64,000 bases of DNA, taken from NCBI RefSeq assembly GCF_000306115.2, contig NZ_AKWX02000004.1, positions 372,001 to 436,000 on the forward strand, in the 5' to 3' direction. Position 1 is the stretch's first letter; every line of letters begins with the position of its first letter. Position numbers and translations under genes: made by a program. Shown here piece after piece: positions 37,763-47,804 of the stretch. The notes below the pieces were generated by a model. It did not search any database. It saw only the letters and a list, made by a program, of their open reading frames with translations, and had not been told where the DNA came from. Source of the stretch: Leptospira wolffii serovar Khorat str. Khorat-H2 (lineage in GTDB: Bacteria > Spirochaetota > Leptospiria > Leptospirales > Leptospiraceae).

Positions 37763-38404
37763 TTGGAAACCCTACTCCATGGAGAACTCCCGTCGTATAT
37801 GATTCTTGCGAAAACAGATTCTTTGGTTTCCATTATTCCTCCGGAAACCGTCCCCATTTTGATTCTCTTGGTTTCGATTATCGGCTTTACTATCATCATA
37901 GAAAGATTAATCTTCTTTTCCCGTTGGAAGTCCCTTTCTCCCGACGATTGGAGGAGAGTGAAGGACTTGCTCCAAGCCAAGAATGTAGACTCCGCTTCCG
38001 ATCTGATACGCAGTCTGAGCCAAGGTCCATTCTCCCAAGTTCTCCAAGCCGGGATCGCGCAATATAAGAAAAACTCTTCTTCGGTGGAGGACGAGATTCT
38101 CACCCAAGGATTGAATCAGATCCAAAGAATGGAAAAGTTTCTTTCTTCTTTGGCAACGATTGCGACGATTTCCCCTCTATTGGGAGTATTGGGAACGGTT
38201 TTAGGGATCATTCGCTCCTTTGCGGAAGGTTCCGGAACCAGAGGAGCCGAAGTGGGGATCAGCGAGGCCTTGATTACCACGGCAATGGGGCTCGCGGTTG
38301 CGATTCCCGCTTATATATTTCATAACTTCTTTCAAAAAAGAAAAGAAGATGCCATCTCCGAAATGGAGAGTCTTTCCGAACAAGCTCTTAGGTTTTTGAA
38401 ATAA
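37763..38404 (+). CDS. ExbB/TolQ/MotA-type proton channel protein
   Basis: About 213 residues from a TTG at 37763, chosen for the GGAGG site 7 bases upstream. The start could also be 37745 or an ATG at 37799. Three membrane segments are present: [19 protein letters not shown] (about 27-45), and the two-helix hairpin [20 protein letters not shown] and [20 protein letters not shown]. This is the ExbB/TolQ family, which with ExbD uses the proton gradient to power envelope work. No TonB or TolA gene is next to it. BamA is encoded immediately after ExbD. Confidence 0.88.
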   Translation: METLLHGELPSYMILAKTDSLVSIIPPETVPILILLVSIIGFTIIIERLIFFSRWKSLSPDDWRRVKDLLQAKNVDSASDLIRSLSQGPFSQVLQAGIAQYKKNSSSVEDEILTQGLNQIQRMEKFLSSLATIATISPLLGVLGTVLGIIRSFAEGSGTRGAEVGISEALITTAMGLAVAIPAYIFHNFFQKRKEDAISEMESLSEQALRFLK

Positions 38405-38406
38405 TT

Positions 38407-38868
38407 ATGAAATTCAGAAAGTGGAAACGCGGAGGAGGAGAATCCGGATTTCGTGCGGGGCAGATCGAACTAGCCCCCATGATCGACGTGATTAGTTTCA
38501 TTGTGATCTACTTTCTAATGAATGCCACTTTGGAAAAATCGACGGTGATCAAGATCGAGTTGCCTAGATCCTCTAGTACCGCCCAAGAAAAGAAAAAAGA
38601 CGAACTTATCATTACGGTGAATAAGGACGGAAAGATTTTTCTAGATAAGGATACCGAGCCGGTTCCTTTGGAAAAATTGACCGAGAAAATAAAAATATTC
38701 AATGGGCCCGAAGACAAAGATAAAAAAGAGCCCAATAAGAACAGAGTGATCATTAGAGGGGATGGTGGAGCGAATTACCAAACGATCGTTAAAGTGATCG
38801 ATAAAGTGAATGAAGCGGGTGTAACCAGGTTCAATTTGGCGATGGTCCGTCAGCCGGGAAGCCAGTGA
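38407..38868 (+). CDS. ExbD/TolR-type protein
   Basis: 153 residues. A short basic N-terminus is followed by one membrane helix starting [19 protein letters not shown], where the aspartate is the proton-path residue of the family. The periplasmic part has [14 protein letters not shown] and a C-terminal beta/alpha domain. It starts 3 bases after the exbB stop and is clearly its partner. Confidence 0.92.
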   Translation: MKFRKWKRGGGESGFRAGQIELAPMIDVISFIVIYFLMNATLEKSTVIKIELPRSSSTAQEKKKDELIITVNKDGKIFLDKDTEPVPLEKLTEKIKIFNGPEDKDKKEPNKNRVIIRGDGGANYQTIVKVIDKVNEAGVTRFNLAMVRQPGSQ

Positions 38869-38932
38869 TTCTTTTCATGAATCGCGCTCGGCGAGAATAG
38901 ATCCTAAGATCCCCGCTCGCTAATAAAATAAA

Positions 38933-41860
38933 TTGCGCCAGACGGCGCTTGTTATAAGAATCTTGAAACGAAAAGCACCCATAAATAAGTTATTCGCCGT
39001 TTTCTTCCTAGCAGGCTCTCTATTTTATTCGGGTGAAATCTCCCAACTTCTTTCCAAGAAAGGCGACTACTTTGGTAAGGTAGTCAGAGAAATCAAATTT
39101 AACGGGAATAAGAACACTCCGGATGCGGATATCGCGTCCATGTTGGAATTGAAGGTAGGAAAGAACCTGACTCGAGGCTTAATCGACAGGGATCTCAAGA
39201 CATTATTCGCTTCCGGCTTTTTCTATTTCATCGATATACAAGCCGAAGAAATGGACGGTGGGATTCGTATCATCGTCGAACTGAAGGAACGTCCCAGGGT
39301 CAAAGACGTGGAATTCGTGGGGGCGGACGAGGTCTTTCCCGCGGACCTAAGAGAAAAGATGCCCTTAAAGGAAAACGAGGTCATCACTCCCCAAAAAGTC
39401 GCTAAGTCCAGAGATATCATCCTACAAAAATACAGAGACGAGGGATTCTTTCTCGCTTACGTAAAAGTGGAATTGGCTAAGCCGGATCCTAAGACCAACC
39501 TAGTGCGAGTCAGATTTATCATCGACGAAGGGGAGGAAATTCCGGTCGCAAAGATCAATATCTACGGAAACGAAACCGTGGAGACCTCCGAACTCTTGGG
39601 CCTTATGGATTTGAAGGAAGAAGGTCTCTTCGAAGGCGGAAACTTCAAGGAAAGCGCCTTTGAAAAAGATAAGGAAACTTTGCAGGCATATCTTAGAAGT
39701 AAGGGTTACCTGGACTCGGAATTGGTCCGAGAGGGAACCAACTGGGAAATCCATTGGGAAAATCCGGAAAAGAAAAACAGACGGGTTATCATCGTAAATA
39801 TCAAGCTCTACGAGGGGCAGGTCTATTATTTCAACGGGTATACTGTAGCTCATGATATGACTCTGGATGGGGACGGCCGTCCGATTTTCTTGAATAAGGA
39901 AAATAACCCTCCCGAAACTTCCAAGGATAAGCTAAAGCCTCTATTCACTATTTCTGAAATAGAGAGGACCTTGGATTATAGCACCAAGGATGCCGGGGAG
40001 ATCTTCGACGAGACCGTTTTCATGAGGGACAGATCCTCCGTGAACGAACTCTACGGATCCAAAGGGCATATCTTCGCTCAGGTGATCCCGCGTAGAAAGG
40101 TAGTCTCTTTGGACGAAGAGAGTCTGCAATATTATGAGAACTGTTATTCTAGAAAGACGGATCTGGAAAGAAAGATCTGCGAAGACGAATACAAACAATT
40201 GAATATCAGAAAACTCAGGGAGATTCATAACAGAAGTCCCGAGCTGCGGGGCAGAAAATTCGTACACGTGGAATTCACCATCCGCGAAAATAATCTCGCT
40301 AAGATCGAAAACGTAATCATCAAGGGAAATAAGAAGACCCAAGATAAAGTGATCCGAAGGGAGTTACTCTTTAAATCGGGGGACCTATTCGATTCCACTT
40401 TAGTGAACCGTTCTAGGGAGAGGATCTTCAACTTAGGCTACTTCAAGGAAGTAAACTTCAATATGCGCCCGGGTTCGGACGATACCAAGATGAATCTGGT
40501 CATCGAAGTATTGGAGCAGCCTACCGGAACCGTGTCCATGGGGGGAGGATACGGAACCATTACCGGATTTACCATCTTCACGGAGATCGGGGAGAATAAC
40601 CTGAACGGAACCGGACAAAAAGTTTCCGGTCGTTTGGAATTCGGACCTTATCGTAGATCCTTCCAGCTATCATGGACGGAACCTTGGATGAACGATACTC
40701 CTTGGTCTCTTTCTCTTTCCATGTTCTATTTTTCCAGAACGATCTTTTTGGGATCCACTTCCACAATCGCTATCTCCGACAGTACTACTGCCCCCGTTGT
40801 GGAAAACGCCACCTACGATAACAACGGTCTCGGGGTAACGATCGGGGTGGCCCATAGGTTGGCCACTAACTGGACCCACTTTCATAGATATACTCCTGCG
40901 TTTTATTCCTACTCGAATCCTACTGCTCTCGTATCCGACTCCGTTTTGGCTAACGTGAGAAGGGGATGGCAATTCCGGTCCCAGATCACGAACGGAATCG
41001 CTTACGATATTCGGGATAACGTTTTCGCTCCCACTAGAGGATACGATATTCTTTTCCAAGTGGATAACGTAGGACAATATTTAGGAGGTAGTTCGCACTT
41101 CGATCAGTATAGGATCATGGCGGAATACTACCATACCTGGTTCGATTTTACCTTCGGCGGTTTATTGCGGAATAACGCGTTACGCAGGTGGAGGGTCGTC
41201 CAGGAATTCCGGACATCGAATACCTTCATATTCCAAAGGTCTCCCGCAGGGGGCGGCAAAAATCAGGATCCGGTCCAGGACCCTTATATCCGTCCGCAAG
41301 ACTTGCTGATCATCGGAGGTTACGAGTCCCTACGCGGTTGGTATTATAACGATGCGAAATATCCGACGGAATGGAGAGACGGTGCCCAGCATAGGATCCT
41401 ATTCGATTCCGAGCTTCGGATTCCTATCGAGCCGAGCCTGTTATGGTTAGTGGTCTTCTTGGATGGGGGAGCGCTTTACGAAGAAGTCAATCGAGCGGTG
41501 GGAACCAAGAAGGACTACTTCGATAATTACGATAAGAATAAGGAAGCGGCGATCCAGGCTAATCCTCTGTCATGGTATATACAAAATAATTTTAATACTC
41601 AAAACGGTAGAAAGGCCGACGTGACCTACGACGATCTGAATAACCCGGCGAGACTCGTTCTTTCGGCGGATAACGTTGCCTTCGATCGTATGAGATACTC
41701 CTGGGGTGTGGGGCTTCGTATCCAGATACCGGTGTTGCCTTTACGTATTTATTTCGCACAAAAATTGAAACCTACGGGAAATTTCTGGGCTCCGTTCGAA
41801 AGGTACGAGTCGGATAACGCCTTCCAATTCGTATTCGGTATCGGCGATTATAGGTTCTAA
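38933..41860 (+). CDS. bamA: Outer-membrane assembly factor BamA
   Basis: 975 residues, longer than the 750-850 of most BamA. An N-terminal membrane signal (about 18-35) is followed by five POTRA-like repeats with EIKFNGNK, VEFVGADE, KINIYGNET and NVIIKGNKKT markers, then a beta-barrel. The loop-6 motif appears as YESLRGWYYND at about 800. An extra segment between POTRA units (about 300-460) includes two cysteines near 404 and 418 (YENCYSRK and RKICEDEY) that could form a disulfide. The start is TTG at 38933 (or TTG 38963). It follows exbD by 64 bases. Confidence 0.92.
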   Translation: MRQTALVIRILKRKAPINKLFAVFFLAGSLFYSGEISQLLSKKGDYFGKVVREIKFNGNKNTPDADIASMLELKVGKNLTRGLIDRDLKTLFASGFFYFIDIQAEEMDGGIRIIVELKERPRVKDVEFVGADEVFPADLREKMPLKENEVITPQKVAKSRDIILQKYRDEGFFLAYVKVELAKPDPKTNLVRVRFIIDEGEEIPVAKINIYGNETVETSELLGLMDLKEEGLFEGGNFKESAFEKDKETLQAYLRSKGYLDSELVREGTNWEIHWENPEKKNRRVIIVNIKLYEGQVYYFNGYTVAHDMTLDGDGRPIFLNKENNPPETSKDKLKPLFTISEIERTLDYSTKDAGEIFDETVFMRDRSSVNELYGSKGHIFAQVIPRRKVVSLDEESLQYYENCYSRKTDLERKICEDEYKQLNIRKLREIHNRSPELRGRKFVHVEFTIRENNLAKIENVIIKGNKKTQDKVIRRELLFKSGDLFDSTLVNRSRERIFNLGYFKEVNFNMRPGSDDTKMNLVIEVLEQPTGTVSMGGGYGTITGFTIFTEIGENNLNGTGQKVSGRLEFGPYRRSFQLSWTEPWMNDTPWSLSLSMFYFSRTIFLGSTSTIAISDSTTAPVVENATYDNNGLGVTIGVAHRLATNWTHFHRYTPAFYSYSNPTALVSDSVLANVRRGWQFRSQITNGIAYDIRDNVFAPTRGYDILFQVDNVGQYLGGSSHFDQYRIMAEYYHTWFDFTFGGLLRNNALRRWRVVQEFRTSNTFIFQRSPAGGGKNQDPVQDPYIRPQDLLIIGGYESLRGWYYNDAKYPTEWRDGAQHRILFDSELRIPIEPSLLWLVVFLDGGALYEEVNRAVGTKKDYFDNYDKNKEAAIQANPLSWYIQNNFNTQNGRKADVTYDDLNNPARLVLSADNVAFDRMRYSWGVGLRIQIPVLPLRIYFAQKLKPTGNFWAPFERYESDNAFQFVFGIGDYRF

Positions 41861-41871
41861 GGTACGAGCCC

Positions 41872-44082
41872 TTGTCCGATCTTTTAGAAGGATTGAACCC
41901 TCCTCAAAAGGCCGCAGTCGAGAGACTAGAGGGGCCCGTATTGATTTTAGCGGGTGCCGGCTCCGGAAAAACGAGGGTAATCACCCATAGAATCGCCAAT
42001 CTGATTCTGAACCGTAAGACCGATTCCATCTGTGCCCTTACTTTTACGAACAAGGCCGCGGCGGAGATGTTGGAAAGGGTTTCTCGCCTGGTTCCATCCA
42101 TTCCTTTTAACGTTCAGATCAAGACTTTTCATTCGCTTTGCCTATTTATATTGAGAAGAGAGATCGCATATTTGGGGATGGGTTCCGCCTTTACGATTTA
42201 CGATTCCGTATTACAAGAATCCCTAATCAAGCAGGTGATCAAGGATCTACACGAAGATCCGAAACAGTACAAACCTTCCTCCTTGGCTTCTATTTTTTCC
42301 TCCTGGAAGGATTCCCTTTCGGATTCGGACGCTTATATCAGAAAGGAGAATTTTTCCCATCGTTCCCAGGTGATCGCTTCCATTTACGAGGAATACGAAA
42401 AAAGAAAGGCTAAAAACCAAGCCATGGATTTCGGGGACTTGATCCAAAAAACCGTCCAGCTTTTCCGGGAAAACCCGGAAGTCCTGGTTAAATACCAGAA
42501 TAGATGGAATTACATCATGGTGGACGAGTATCAGGATACGAATAAGGTCCAATACCATCTTGTAAGATTACTTTCCGGAGAAAGAGGAAATCTTTGCGTG
42601 GTAGGGGACGACGATCAATCCATCTACTCCTGGAGAGGCGCCGATATTTCGAATATTTTAAATTTCGAAAAGGATTTCCCGAACGCTTTCGTCGTAAAAC
42701 TGGAGGAGAATTACAGGTCCACCTCGAACATCATCCGCGCGGCCTCCCGTGTGATTTCGAACAACGAAGATCGTAAAGACAAGGAATTGTTTACGAATAA
42801 CCCGGAAGGCGATCCTATTCTTCTCTCCGAATACGAAAACGAAAACGAGGAAGCATACGATACCGTAAGAAAGATCCGATCCGGTTCGGCGAGGGGCGCC
42901 GAATATAAGGATTTTGCCATATTCTACAGAACGAATGCGCAATCCAGATATTTCGAAGAGGCGCTAAGAACTTCCGGGATTCCGTATAAGATCTTCGGAG
43001 GATTCCGATTTTTCGATCGTGCGGAGATCAAGGACATGATCGCATATATGAACGTGGTGGCGAATCCTCTGGATTCGAATTCCATGTTACGAATTGTGAA
43101 TACTCCTCCAAGGGGAATAGGGGAAGCGAGCCTGGAAAAAATCCGCGAATTCTCCATCCGGGAAGGGATTTCCTTTTTGGAAGCGATAGGAAGGGCGGAT
43201 CTTCCTTTAAAAAAGGCGGGGCTCGGAAAAGCGAAGGAATTATTCAATTTATTCGAAGACCTGATCGAGATGAAAGAGAAGGGAGAACTCCCTTCCAAAA
43301 TCGCCTTGCAGATCGTGGAAAGATCCGGCTGGGTCGAATACATGGAAAGAAACGCCCACGACGAAGAGGCCGTATCCAGAGTGGAGAACGTAAGAGAATT
43401 CGTGAACTCCATCGAAGAATACGAATCCAGGGAGGATTCTCCTACCCTGGAGGAATACCTGAATCAGATCAGTCTTCTCACCTCCGAAGAGGATAGCGCT
43501 CAGTTGACGGATTATGTGCATCTCATGACCATTCACAATGCCAAGGGGCTCGAATTTCCCACCGTATTTCTGACTGGTTTGGAAGAGGGGACCTTTCCGC
43601 ATTTAATGAGCCTCGAAGAACCGAAAGGAGAAGAAGAGGAAAGAAGGCTTTTTTACGTGGCCTTGACCCGAGCCAGGGAGCATCTATATCTCAGTTATTG
43701 CAGGAACTCCCGTAAATTCGGAAAAATAGAATCTAGGATTTCTTCCCGTTTTCTTTCCGAAATCCCCGAGGAATGTTTCGGAGGAGACAGACTTCATTCC
43801 CGAAAAGGAGTTCGCAGACCGGATGGACCGCCTAGAGCTTCTTCCGGAGCCTTTACGCAAACTCGGGAAGAACCGGTTTCTACTTATACTCCCGATCCGA
43901 ACTCCAAACCTCTAGGGGAAGAGGCGGATATTACCGAAGGGAGTCGGGTAAAACACGGTCAGTTCGGGGTAGGGACGGTGGTTTCCGTCCAGGGAACCGG
44001 CAAGAATCGGAAGGTGAAAATCCGATTCGGAGGGGTGGAGAAGAACTTTTTCCTTGCCTACACCCCCCTGGAGAAATTATAA
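41872..44082 (+). CDS. UvrD/PcrA superfamily DNA helicase
   Basis: 736 residues, a normal length. Motifs: Q-motif LNPPQKAAVERL, Walker A GAGSGKTRVIT, motif II VDEYQDTNKVQY, motif III DDDQSIYSWRGAD, motif V MTIHNAKGLEFP and motif VI YVALTRAREHLYL. The C-terminal 60 residues (HGQFGVGTVVSVQGTGKNRK) form the small Tudor-like domain seen in PcrA/UvrD. It is probably the general repair helicase; separating PcrA from UvrD would need a tree. The start TTG at 41872 is 12 bases after bamA. Confidence 0.9.
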   Translation: MSDLLEGLNPPQKAAVERLEGPVLILAGAGSGKTRVITHRIANLILNRKTDSICALTFTNKAAAEMLERVSRLVPSIPFNVQIKTFHSLCLFILRREIAYLGMGSAFTIYDSVLQESLIKQVIKDLHEDPKQYKPSSLASIFSSWKDSLSDSDAYIRKENFSHRSQVIASIYEEYEKRKAKNQAMDFGDLIQKTVQLFRENPEVLVKYQNRWNYIMVDEYQDTNKVQYHLVRLLSGERGNLCVVGDDDQSIYSWRGADISNILNFEKDFPNAFVVKLEENYRSTSNIIRAASRVISNNEDRKDKELFTNNPEGDPILLSEYENENEEAYDTVRKIRSGSARGAEYKDFAIFYRTNAQSRYFEEALRTSGIPYKIFGGFRFFDRAEIKDMIAYMNVVANPLDSNSMLRIVNTPPRGIGEASLEKIREFSIREGISFLEAIGRADLPLKKAGLGKAKELFNLFEDLIEMKEKGELPSKIALQIVERSGWVEYMERNAHDEEAVSRVENVREFVNSIEEYESREDSPTLEEYLNQISLLTSEEDSAQLTDYVHLMTIHNAKGLEFPTVFLTGLEEGTFPHLMSLEEPKGEEEERRLFYVALTRAREHLYLSYCRNSRKFGKIESRISSRFLSEIPEECFGGDRLHSRKGVRRPDGPPRASSGAFTQTREEPVSTYTPDPNSKPLGEEADITEGSRVKHGQFGVGTVVSVQGTGKNRKVKIRFGGVEKNFFLAYTPLEKL

Positions 44083-44143
44083 CCGAGGGAAAAGTTCCGC
44101 CCTGGAAATACCGATACTAAACTGTAGGAACATAGGAGAAGCA

Positions 44144-44581
44144 ATGAAACGGATCGTAATACTGGCCTTGGCACTCAGCCTGGCGACCCCATTGTTTGCT
44201 GGTAAAGTCAGCGGTTTGGTGGAAGAATTCAATAAGGTGGAAGAATACAATAAAAACCGAAAGCTTTCCGATTCCGTAAAGAAAGCTACCCTGGAGAAGA
44301 ACCTTCTATCGGCTTTAAAATACAGCCTTCATCGAAAATATCTGGATTATAAGGAATATACCAAGGATCTTAAAGCGGATTCCATCCAGTACGAGCCTCA
44401 AAAAGGGACCTTCGGAGTCTATGTAAAATACAAGACATATATCGTATTTTATAGTTATCTAATGGATCCGGAAATCTACCTTCAGACTCCTATCAACGAG
44501 GTCTTTTACGTTCGCCCTGAGAATCTGGAAGAAGAGCCTCATAAGGACGAGAAACCGGCAACCCCCGCGACCGGTAAATAA
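44144..44581 (+). CDS. Small exported protein
   Basis: 145 residues from the ATG at 44144 with AGGAGA site; the frame is open further upstream but has no ribosome site there. The signal peptide ends around ATPLFAGKV (about residue 18). The mature protein is Lys/Glu-rich with a KYKTYIVFYSYLMDPEIYL motif (about 102-120). It has no recognised family. It sits between the helicase and the phosphatase genes and may be in one operon with the phosphatase (11-base gap). Confidence 0.65.
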   Translation: MKRIVILALALSLATPLFAGKVSGLVEEFNKVEEYNKNRKLSDSVKKATLEKNLLSALKYSLHRKYLDYKEYTKDLKADSIQYEPQKGTFGVYVKYKTYIVFYSYLMDPEIYLQTPINEVFYVRPENLEEEPHKDEKPATPATGK

Positions 44582-44592
44582 ACGATTTTACG

Positions 44593-45447
44593 ATGCGGTT
44601 TCCGGAAGAAGCGGAAATAGTTTCCAAGCTTGTTCTGGAGGCTGCGGACGAAATCATCTCCATTTATAATACGGATTTTCAGGTTCGCGAAAAAACCAAA
44701 GGAGATCCGATCACAGAGGCCGACCTCCGTGCGAATGAAATCATCGCAGGAGGAATACGCTCCCTTTTAAAAGATCCCGTTTATTCCGAGGAGGAAACGA
44801 ATTTTACCCCCGCTTCCGCGGAAGGAAAAAGGGTATGGATTCTGGATCCCATAGACGGGACTAGAGAATTCGTAGCGAAGAACCCCGAGTTCGCAATCAG
44901 TCTGGGACTAGTGGAAAAAGGGAAACCAATTTTCGGAATCGTAATGAATCCCGCCAAAGGGGAATTTATTTGGGGTGTAGAAGGAATCGGTTCCGGTTAC
45001 TTAGTTCTTAAGCCTCCATTCAGAAAGCATGAAATAGATTGGAGTTCACATACGAAATTCCTGGAGGATTTACGGGAAACGAATCCTAAGGATGTATTGG
45101 TTTCCGTATCCGAAAAAAAGAGCGGGTTGTACAAGGATATTCCGGGTAATCCCGAATATAGACTTTTGCCCATGGGATCTATCGCATACAAACTCGCTTT
45201 AGTCGGAATAGGGAAATATCCTTTGACGCTTTCACTCCGACCCAAAAACGATTGGGATGTCGCCGGAGGAATCGCGATACTGCGCGCCTCGGGGGGAACC
45301 GAACTCGAGATTCGATCGTCGAAGTCTTATCCTTTCCTGAGTTCCCGCCTAGGGATAGGACTCTTGGCCGGTAAGAAAGAATTCGTCGAATCCTATTGGG
45401 AAAAATATAAATCCTTTCTGCAGGCAAATGTCCGGGATCATTGGTAA
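44593..45447 (+). CDS. Inositol-monophosphatase-family enzyme (CysQ-like)
   Basis: 284 residues. Metal-binding motifs are SEEETNF, WILDPIDGTREF and NDWDVAGGIAIL, the usual WDPIDGT and WDxAGG signature. The family includes inositol monophosphatases and 3'(2'),5'-bisphosphate nucleotidases (CysQ). The length and the GTREF variant fit CysQ, but the substrate is not settled. It overlaps the next gene's start by about 20 bases. Confidence 0.85.
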   Translation: MRFPEEAEIVSKLVLEAADEIISIYNTDFQVREKTKGDPITEADLRANEIIAGGIRSLLKDPVYSEEETNFTPASAEGKRVWILDPIDGTREFVAKNPEFAISLGLVEKGKPIFGIVMNPAKGEFIWGVEGIGSGYLVLKPPFRKHEIDWSSHTKFLEDLRETNPKDVLVSVSEKKSGLYKDIPGNPEYRLLPMGSIAYKLALVGIGKYPLTLSLRPKNDWDVAGGIAILRASGGTELEIRSSKSYPFLSSRLGIGLLAGKKEFVESYWEKYKSFLQANVRDHW

Positions 45448-46609
45448 TATTCGGGGATCCGTTTTGTCCAAAAAGAACCAAGAATCGACGAAGAAAATCA
45501 GAATAGGAGTGGATGCTCGTCCGCTCTCCACTCCAGTTTCCGGAGTGGGAAAGTTGATCGAATCAGTACTTATGGGATTCGATTCGGATGAAGAATTCGA
45601 ATTTATCCTTTTCTCCCATAGGGAATTGCATGAAGGATATAAGCATATTTTGGAATATCCTAATATTCAAATGCGTCTTGGGACTGGACTCCTGGCAAAG
45701 AAAGGGGGACTTTATTTCGGTCTTGCTCTTCCTCTCCAATTGAGAAACTCCGGGATCGATTTATTTTGGGGAACCCAACAGGTATTTCCTCCGTTTCTGC
45801 CCGAAAATATACCGGGCGTTCTTACCTATCATGATTTAGTGGCTTATAGATTTCCGGATACGATGAGGCCTATCGCCCGTTTACAGCAGTTATTTTATCT
45901 GAGAAGAAGTATCCTAAGAGCGGATCTGGTCCTCGCGAATTCGGAATTCACCGCCAAAGAACTTCGAAAATATTACGATTATCCTTCGGAGAAGATTCGG
46001 ATCGTATATCCGGGATACGAGCCGAAAGAAATCCGAGTCGTTTCTAAGGCGCCTACTCTAAGAACCTCAGCAATTCCTAAAAGATTTTTCCTAACCGTTT
46101 CCACTTTGGAACCTAGAAAGAATTTCTCCACACTCTTTACGGCCTATTCTTCTCTGAAAAAGAAGAATCCGAAATACCCGCTTATCTGGGTTCATGCCGG
46201 AAAGGAAGGATGGGAATCCCCGGAATTTTTAACGGAATTTAAGGCGGCTGCCGATAAGGGAGATTTGGTCTGGGTGGATTCTCCGGACCGGTCGGAATTG
46301 CAGTATCTTTATTCCAAAGCCGAACTTTTTATTTTTCCTTCCATTTACGAAGGTTTCGGAATCCCTCTTTTGGAGGCGCTGGCCTATTCTATTCCTTGTA
46401 TCGTTTCCGACCTGGAAGTGTTTCGGGAGATCGCCGGAAATTCCTGCGTTTACGTAGAGCCTGATTCGACGCGAGCCTGGGAGGAAGAGTTGCTTGCCTT
46501 CACTCGCAAAAGGAAAGCATTCAAAAAACCGAATTTAAAGAAATTTGAAAGAAGAATATCCGCCAAAAAGGCAAAAGAAGCCTTTTTGGATTTAACGAGA
46601 CCGAAATAG
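45428..46609 (+). CDS. Glycosyltransferase family 4-type enzyme
   Basis: 393 residues. The N-terminal Rossmann half is IRIGVDARPLSTPVSGVGKL, and the C-terminal half carries FLTVSTLEPRKN and the motif EGFGIPLLEALAYSIPCIVS with the E-x7-E donor-binding element. It probably transfers an activated sugar into LPS or an envelope glycan, but the sugar is unknown. The start could also be the TTG at 45464. The 3' end overlaps the convergent gene at 46592 by 18 bases. Confidence 0.87.
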   Translation: MSGIIGNIRGSVLSKKNQESTKKIRIGVDARPLSTPVSGVGKLIESVLMGFDSDEEFEFILFSHRELHEGYKHILEYPNIQMRLGTGLLAKKGGLYFGLALPLQLRNSGIDLFWGTQQVFPPFLPENIPGVLTYHDLVAYRFPDTMRPIARLQQLFYLRRSILRADLVLANSEFTAKELRKYYDYPSEKIRIVYPGYEPKEIRVVSKAPTLRTSAIPKRFFLTVSTLEPRKNFSTLFTAYSSLKKKNPKYPLIWVHAGKEGWESPEFLTEFKAAADKGDLVWVDSPDRSELQYLYSKAELFIFPSIYEGFGIPLLEALAYSIPCIVSDLEVFREIAGNSCVYVEPDSTRAWEEELLAFTRKRKAFKKPNLKKFERRISAKKAKEAFLDLTRPK

Positions 46610-47062
46610 ATTCTTGATTTTTTGGACTAATTCCGCCCGGAAGGATTTTCTTCTGGAATCGAGAATTCCCGAAAATAGAATATCCTGAGAGGCTTTCCAA
46701 TAGAGATGGATTCTTTCGGAATCCAAGGCCTGTAAGGAGATTTCCTCTCCCTGATTCGGGATCCAAACGAACCAATCTTCCTTTCTAGTCCAGTCCGTAT
46801 CGTTCCAGTCGGCGGTTTCCCGTATCGTTTCCGAGTCTCCGCTTTTGAATTTCAGTGTGATTCCTTTCTGGGGATCCAAAACCAAACTAGTTTTAGGACA
46901 TTGCTTTACGACTTCCGGATCTGCAAAGGAAGACATTCCTTCTCCTAAGTAACGTTTTCCTTTCAGATATTGAAAGAATTCTTCGAAGGTATAGAAGTAA
47001 TTGTAGATGCGGTTCTGTTCCATGGAGCCGTCGCTAAATACGAGTTTTCGTCCATCGGTCAT
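46592..47062 (-). CDS. Small unknown protein
   Basis: 156 residues without a signal peptide. There is a YNYFYTFEEFFQYLKGKRYL stretch, two Cys-poor beta-rich halves, and ERIHLYWKASQ. No domain is recognised. It is convergent with the glycosyltransferase and divergent from the TlpA-like gene. Confidence 0.55.
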   Translation of the reverse strand: MTDGRKLVFSDGSMEQNRIYNYFYTFEEFFQYLKGKRYLGEGMSSFADPEVVKQCPKTSLVLDPQKGITLKFKSGDSETIRETADWNDTDWTRKEDWFVWIPNQGEEISLQALDSERIHLYWKASQDILFSGILDSRRKSFRAELVQKIKNLFRSR

Positions 47063-47139
47063 AAATGCAAGGATAGAAAGGTTAGATTCTTTTCGCTTAA
47101 ATTACTTGTAGATCGGATGTACGAGTATAATCTGGAGTC

Positions 47140-47640
47140 ATGCGATCTATTCTTTCGGGCTTTATCTGTTTTCTTACGATTCTTTTCTTAACGGGATGCG
47201 GTCCCGGAGAGGAATCCCCACTTTACAAAATAGAATTGAAGGATTGGGAAGGAAACACCCACGCATTCGCTAAGGACAAAGGCAAGCTGATCGTCTTGGA
47301 TTTCTGGGCCAGTTGGTGTGAACCGTGTAAAAAAGCGGTTCCCGTAGTGGAAGCTCTGCGAAAGGAATTAAAGGATTCGGACGCGATCGTACTAGGGGTG
47401 AACACGGAAGACGACCTTAGTCTGGAGGAAATCAAGAAAGCCGCCAAGGAATTCGGGATGGATTATCCCAGTTTATTGGACCCGGAATGGAAATTAGTAA
47501 ACAGTTTGAAGATCGAAGGACAACCTGCTTTATTTGTGTTTAGTAAAACCGGGAAGAAGCTACATTTTCAATACGGTATTTCCCATAAAGATCTGCCTTT
47601 ACTGAAGGGGAGGCTCAAGAATTGGCTTGAATCCCCGTAA
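47140..47640 (+). CDS. TlpA/ResA-like thioredoxin-fold lipoprotein
   Basis: 166 residues. The lipoprotein signal MRSILSGFICFLTILFLTGC ends at Cys 20. The redox site is WASWCEPCKKAVP with the cis-proline later in EGQPALFVF, which places it in the TlpA/ResA/DsbE class, working in the periplasm, for example in cytochrome c maturation or oxidative damage repair. The ATG has a TGGAG ribosome site close by. Confidence 0.9.
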   Translation: MRSILSGFICFLTILFLTGCGPGEESPLYKIELKDWEGNTHAFAKDKGKLIVLDFWASWCEPCKKAVPVVEALRKELKDSDAIVLGVNTEDDLSLEEIKKAAKEFGMDYPSLLDPEWKLVNSLKIEGQPALFVFSKTGKKLHFQYGISHKDLPLLKGRLKNWLESP

Positions 47641-47746
47641 TTCCTCAAATTATCCATAACGATTGTTTTACAAAAAGTCCCTAAAAACTGTTCCTACAAA
47701 AAAAGGATTTATCTCTAAACATTTAGTTTTAATTTGGAACTATATA

Positions 47747-47765
47747 GCCGGTGGGTGCGACCGGC
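47747..47765 (+). promoter_or_regulatory. Leader hairpin of the acyl-CoA ligase gene
   Basis: GCCGGT (47747-47752) and ACCGGC (47760-47765) with a 7-base loop, about 40 bases upstream of the start at 47805 and right after a TATATA (47741-47746) that could be a -10 box. Its role is unknown. Confidence 0.35.
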
Positions 47766-47804
47766 CTCATTCAACATCCCTTTCATTCAGGAGAAATTCC
47801 ATTC

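Noticed and set aside
47751..47804. GTG start for the acyl-CoA ligase at 47751
   Set aside because: It lies in a hairpin and lacks a ribosome site, while the ATG at 47805 has one.
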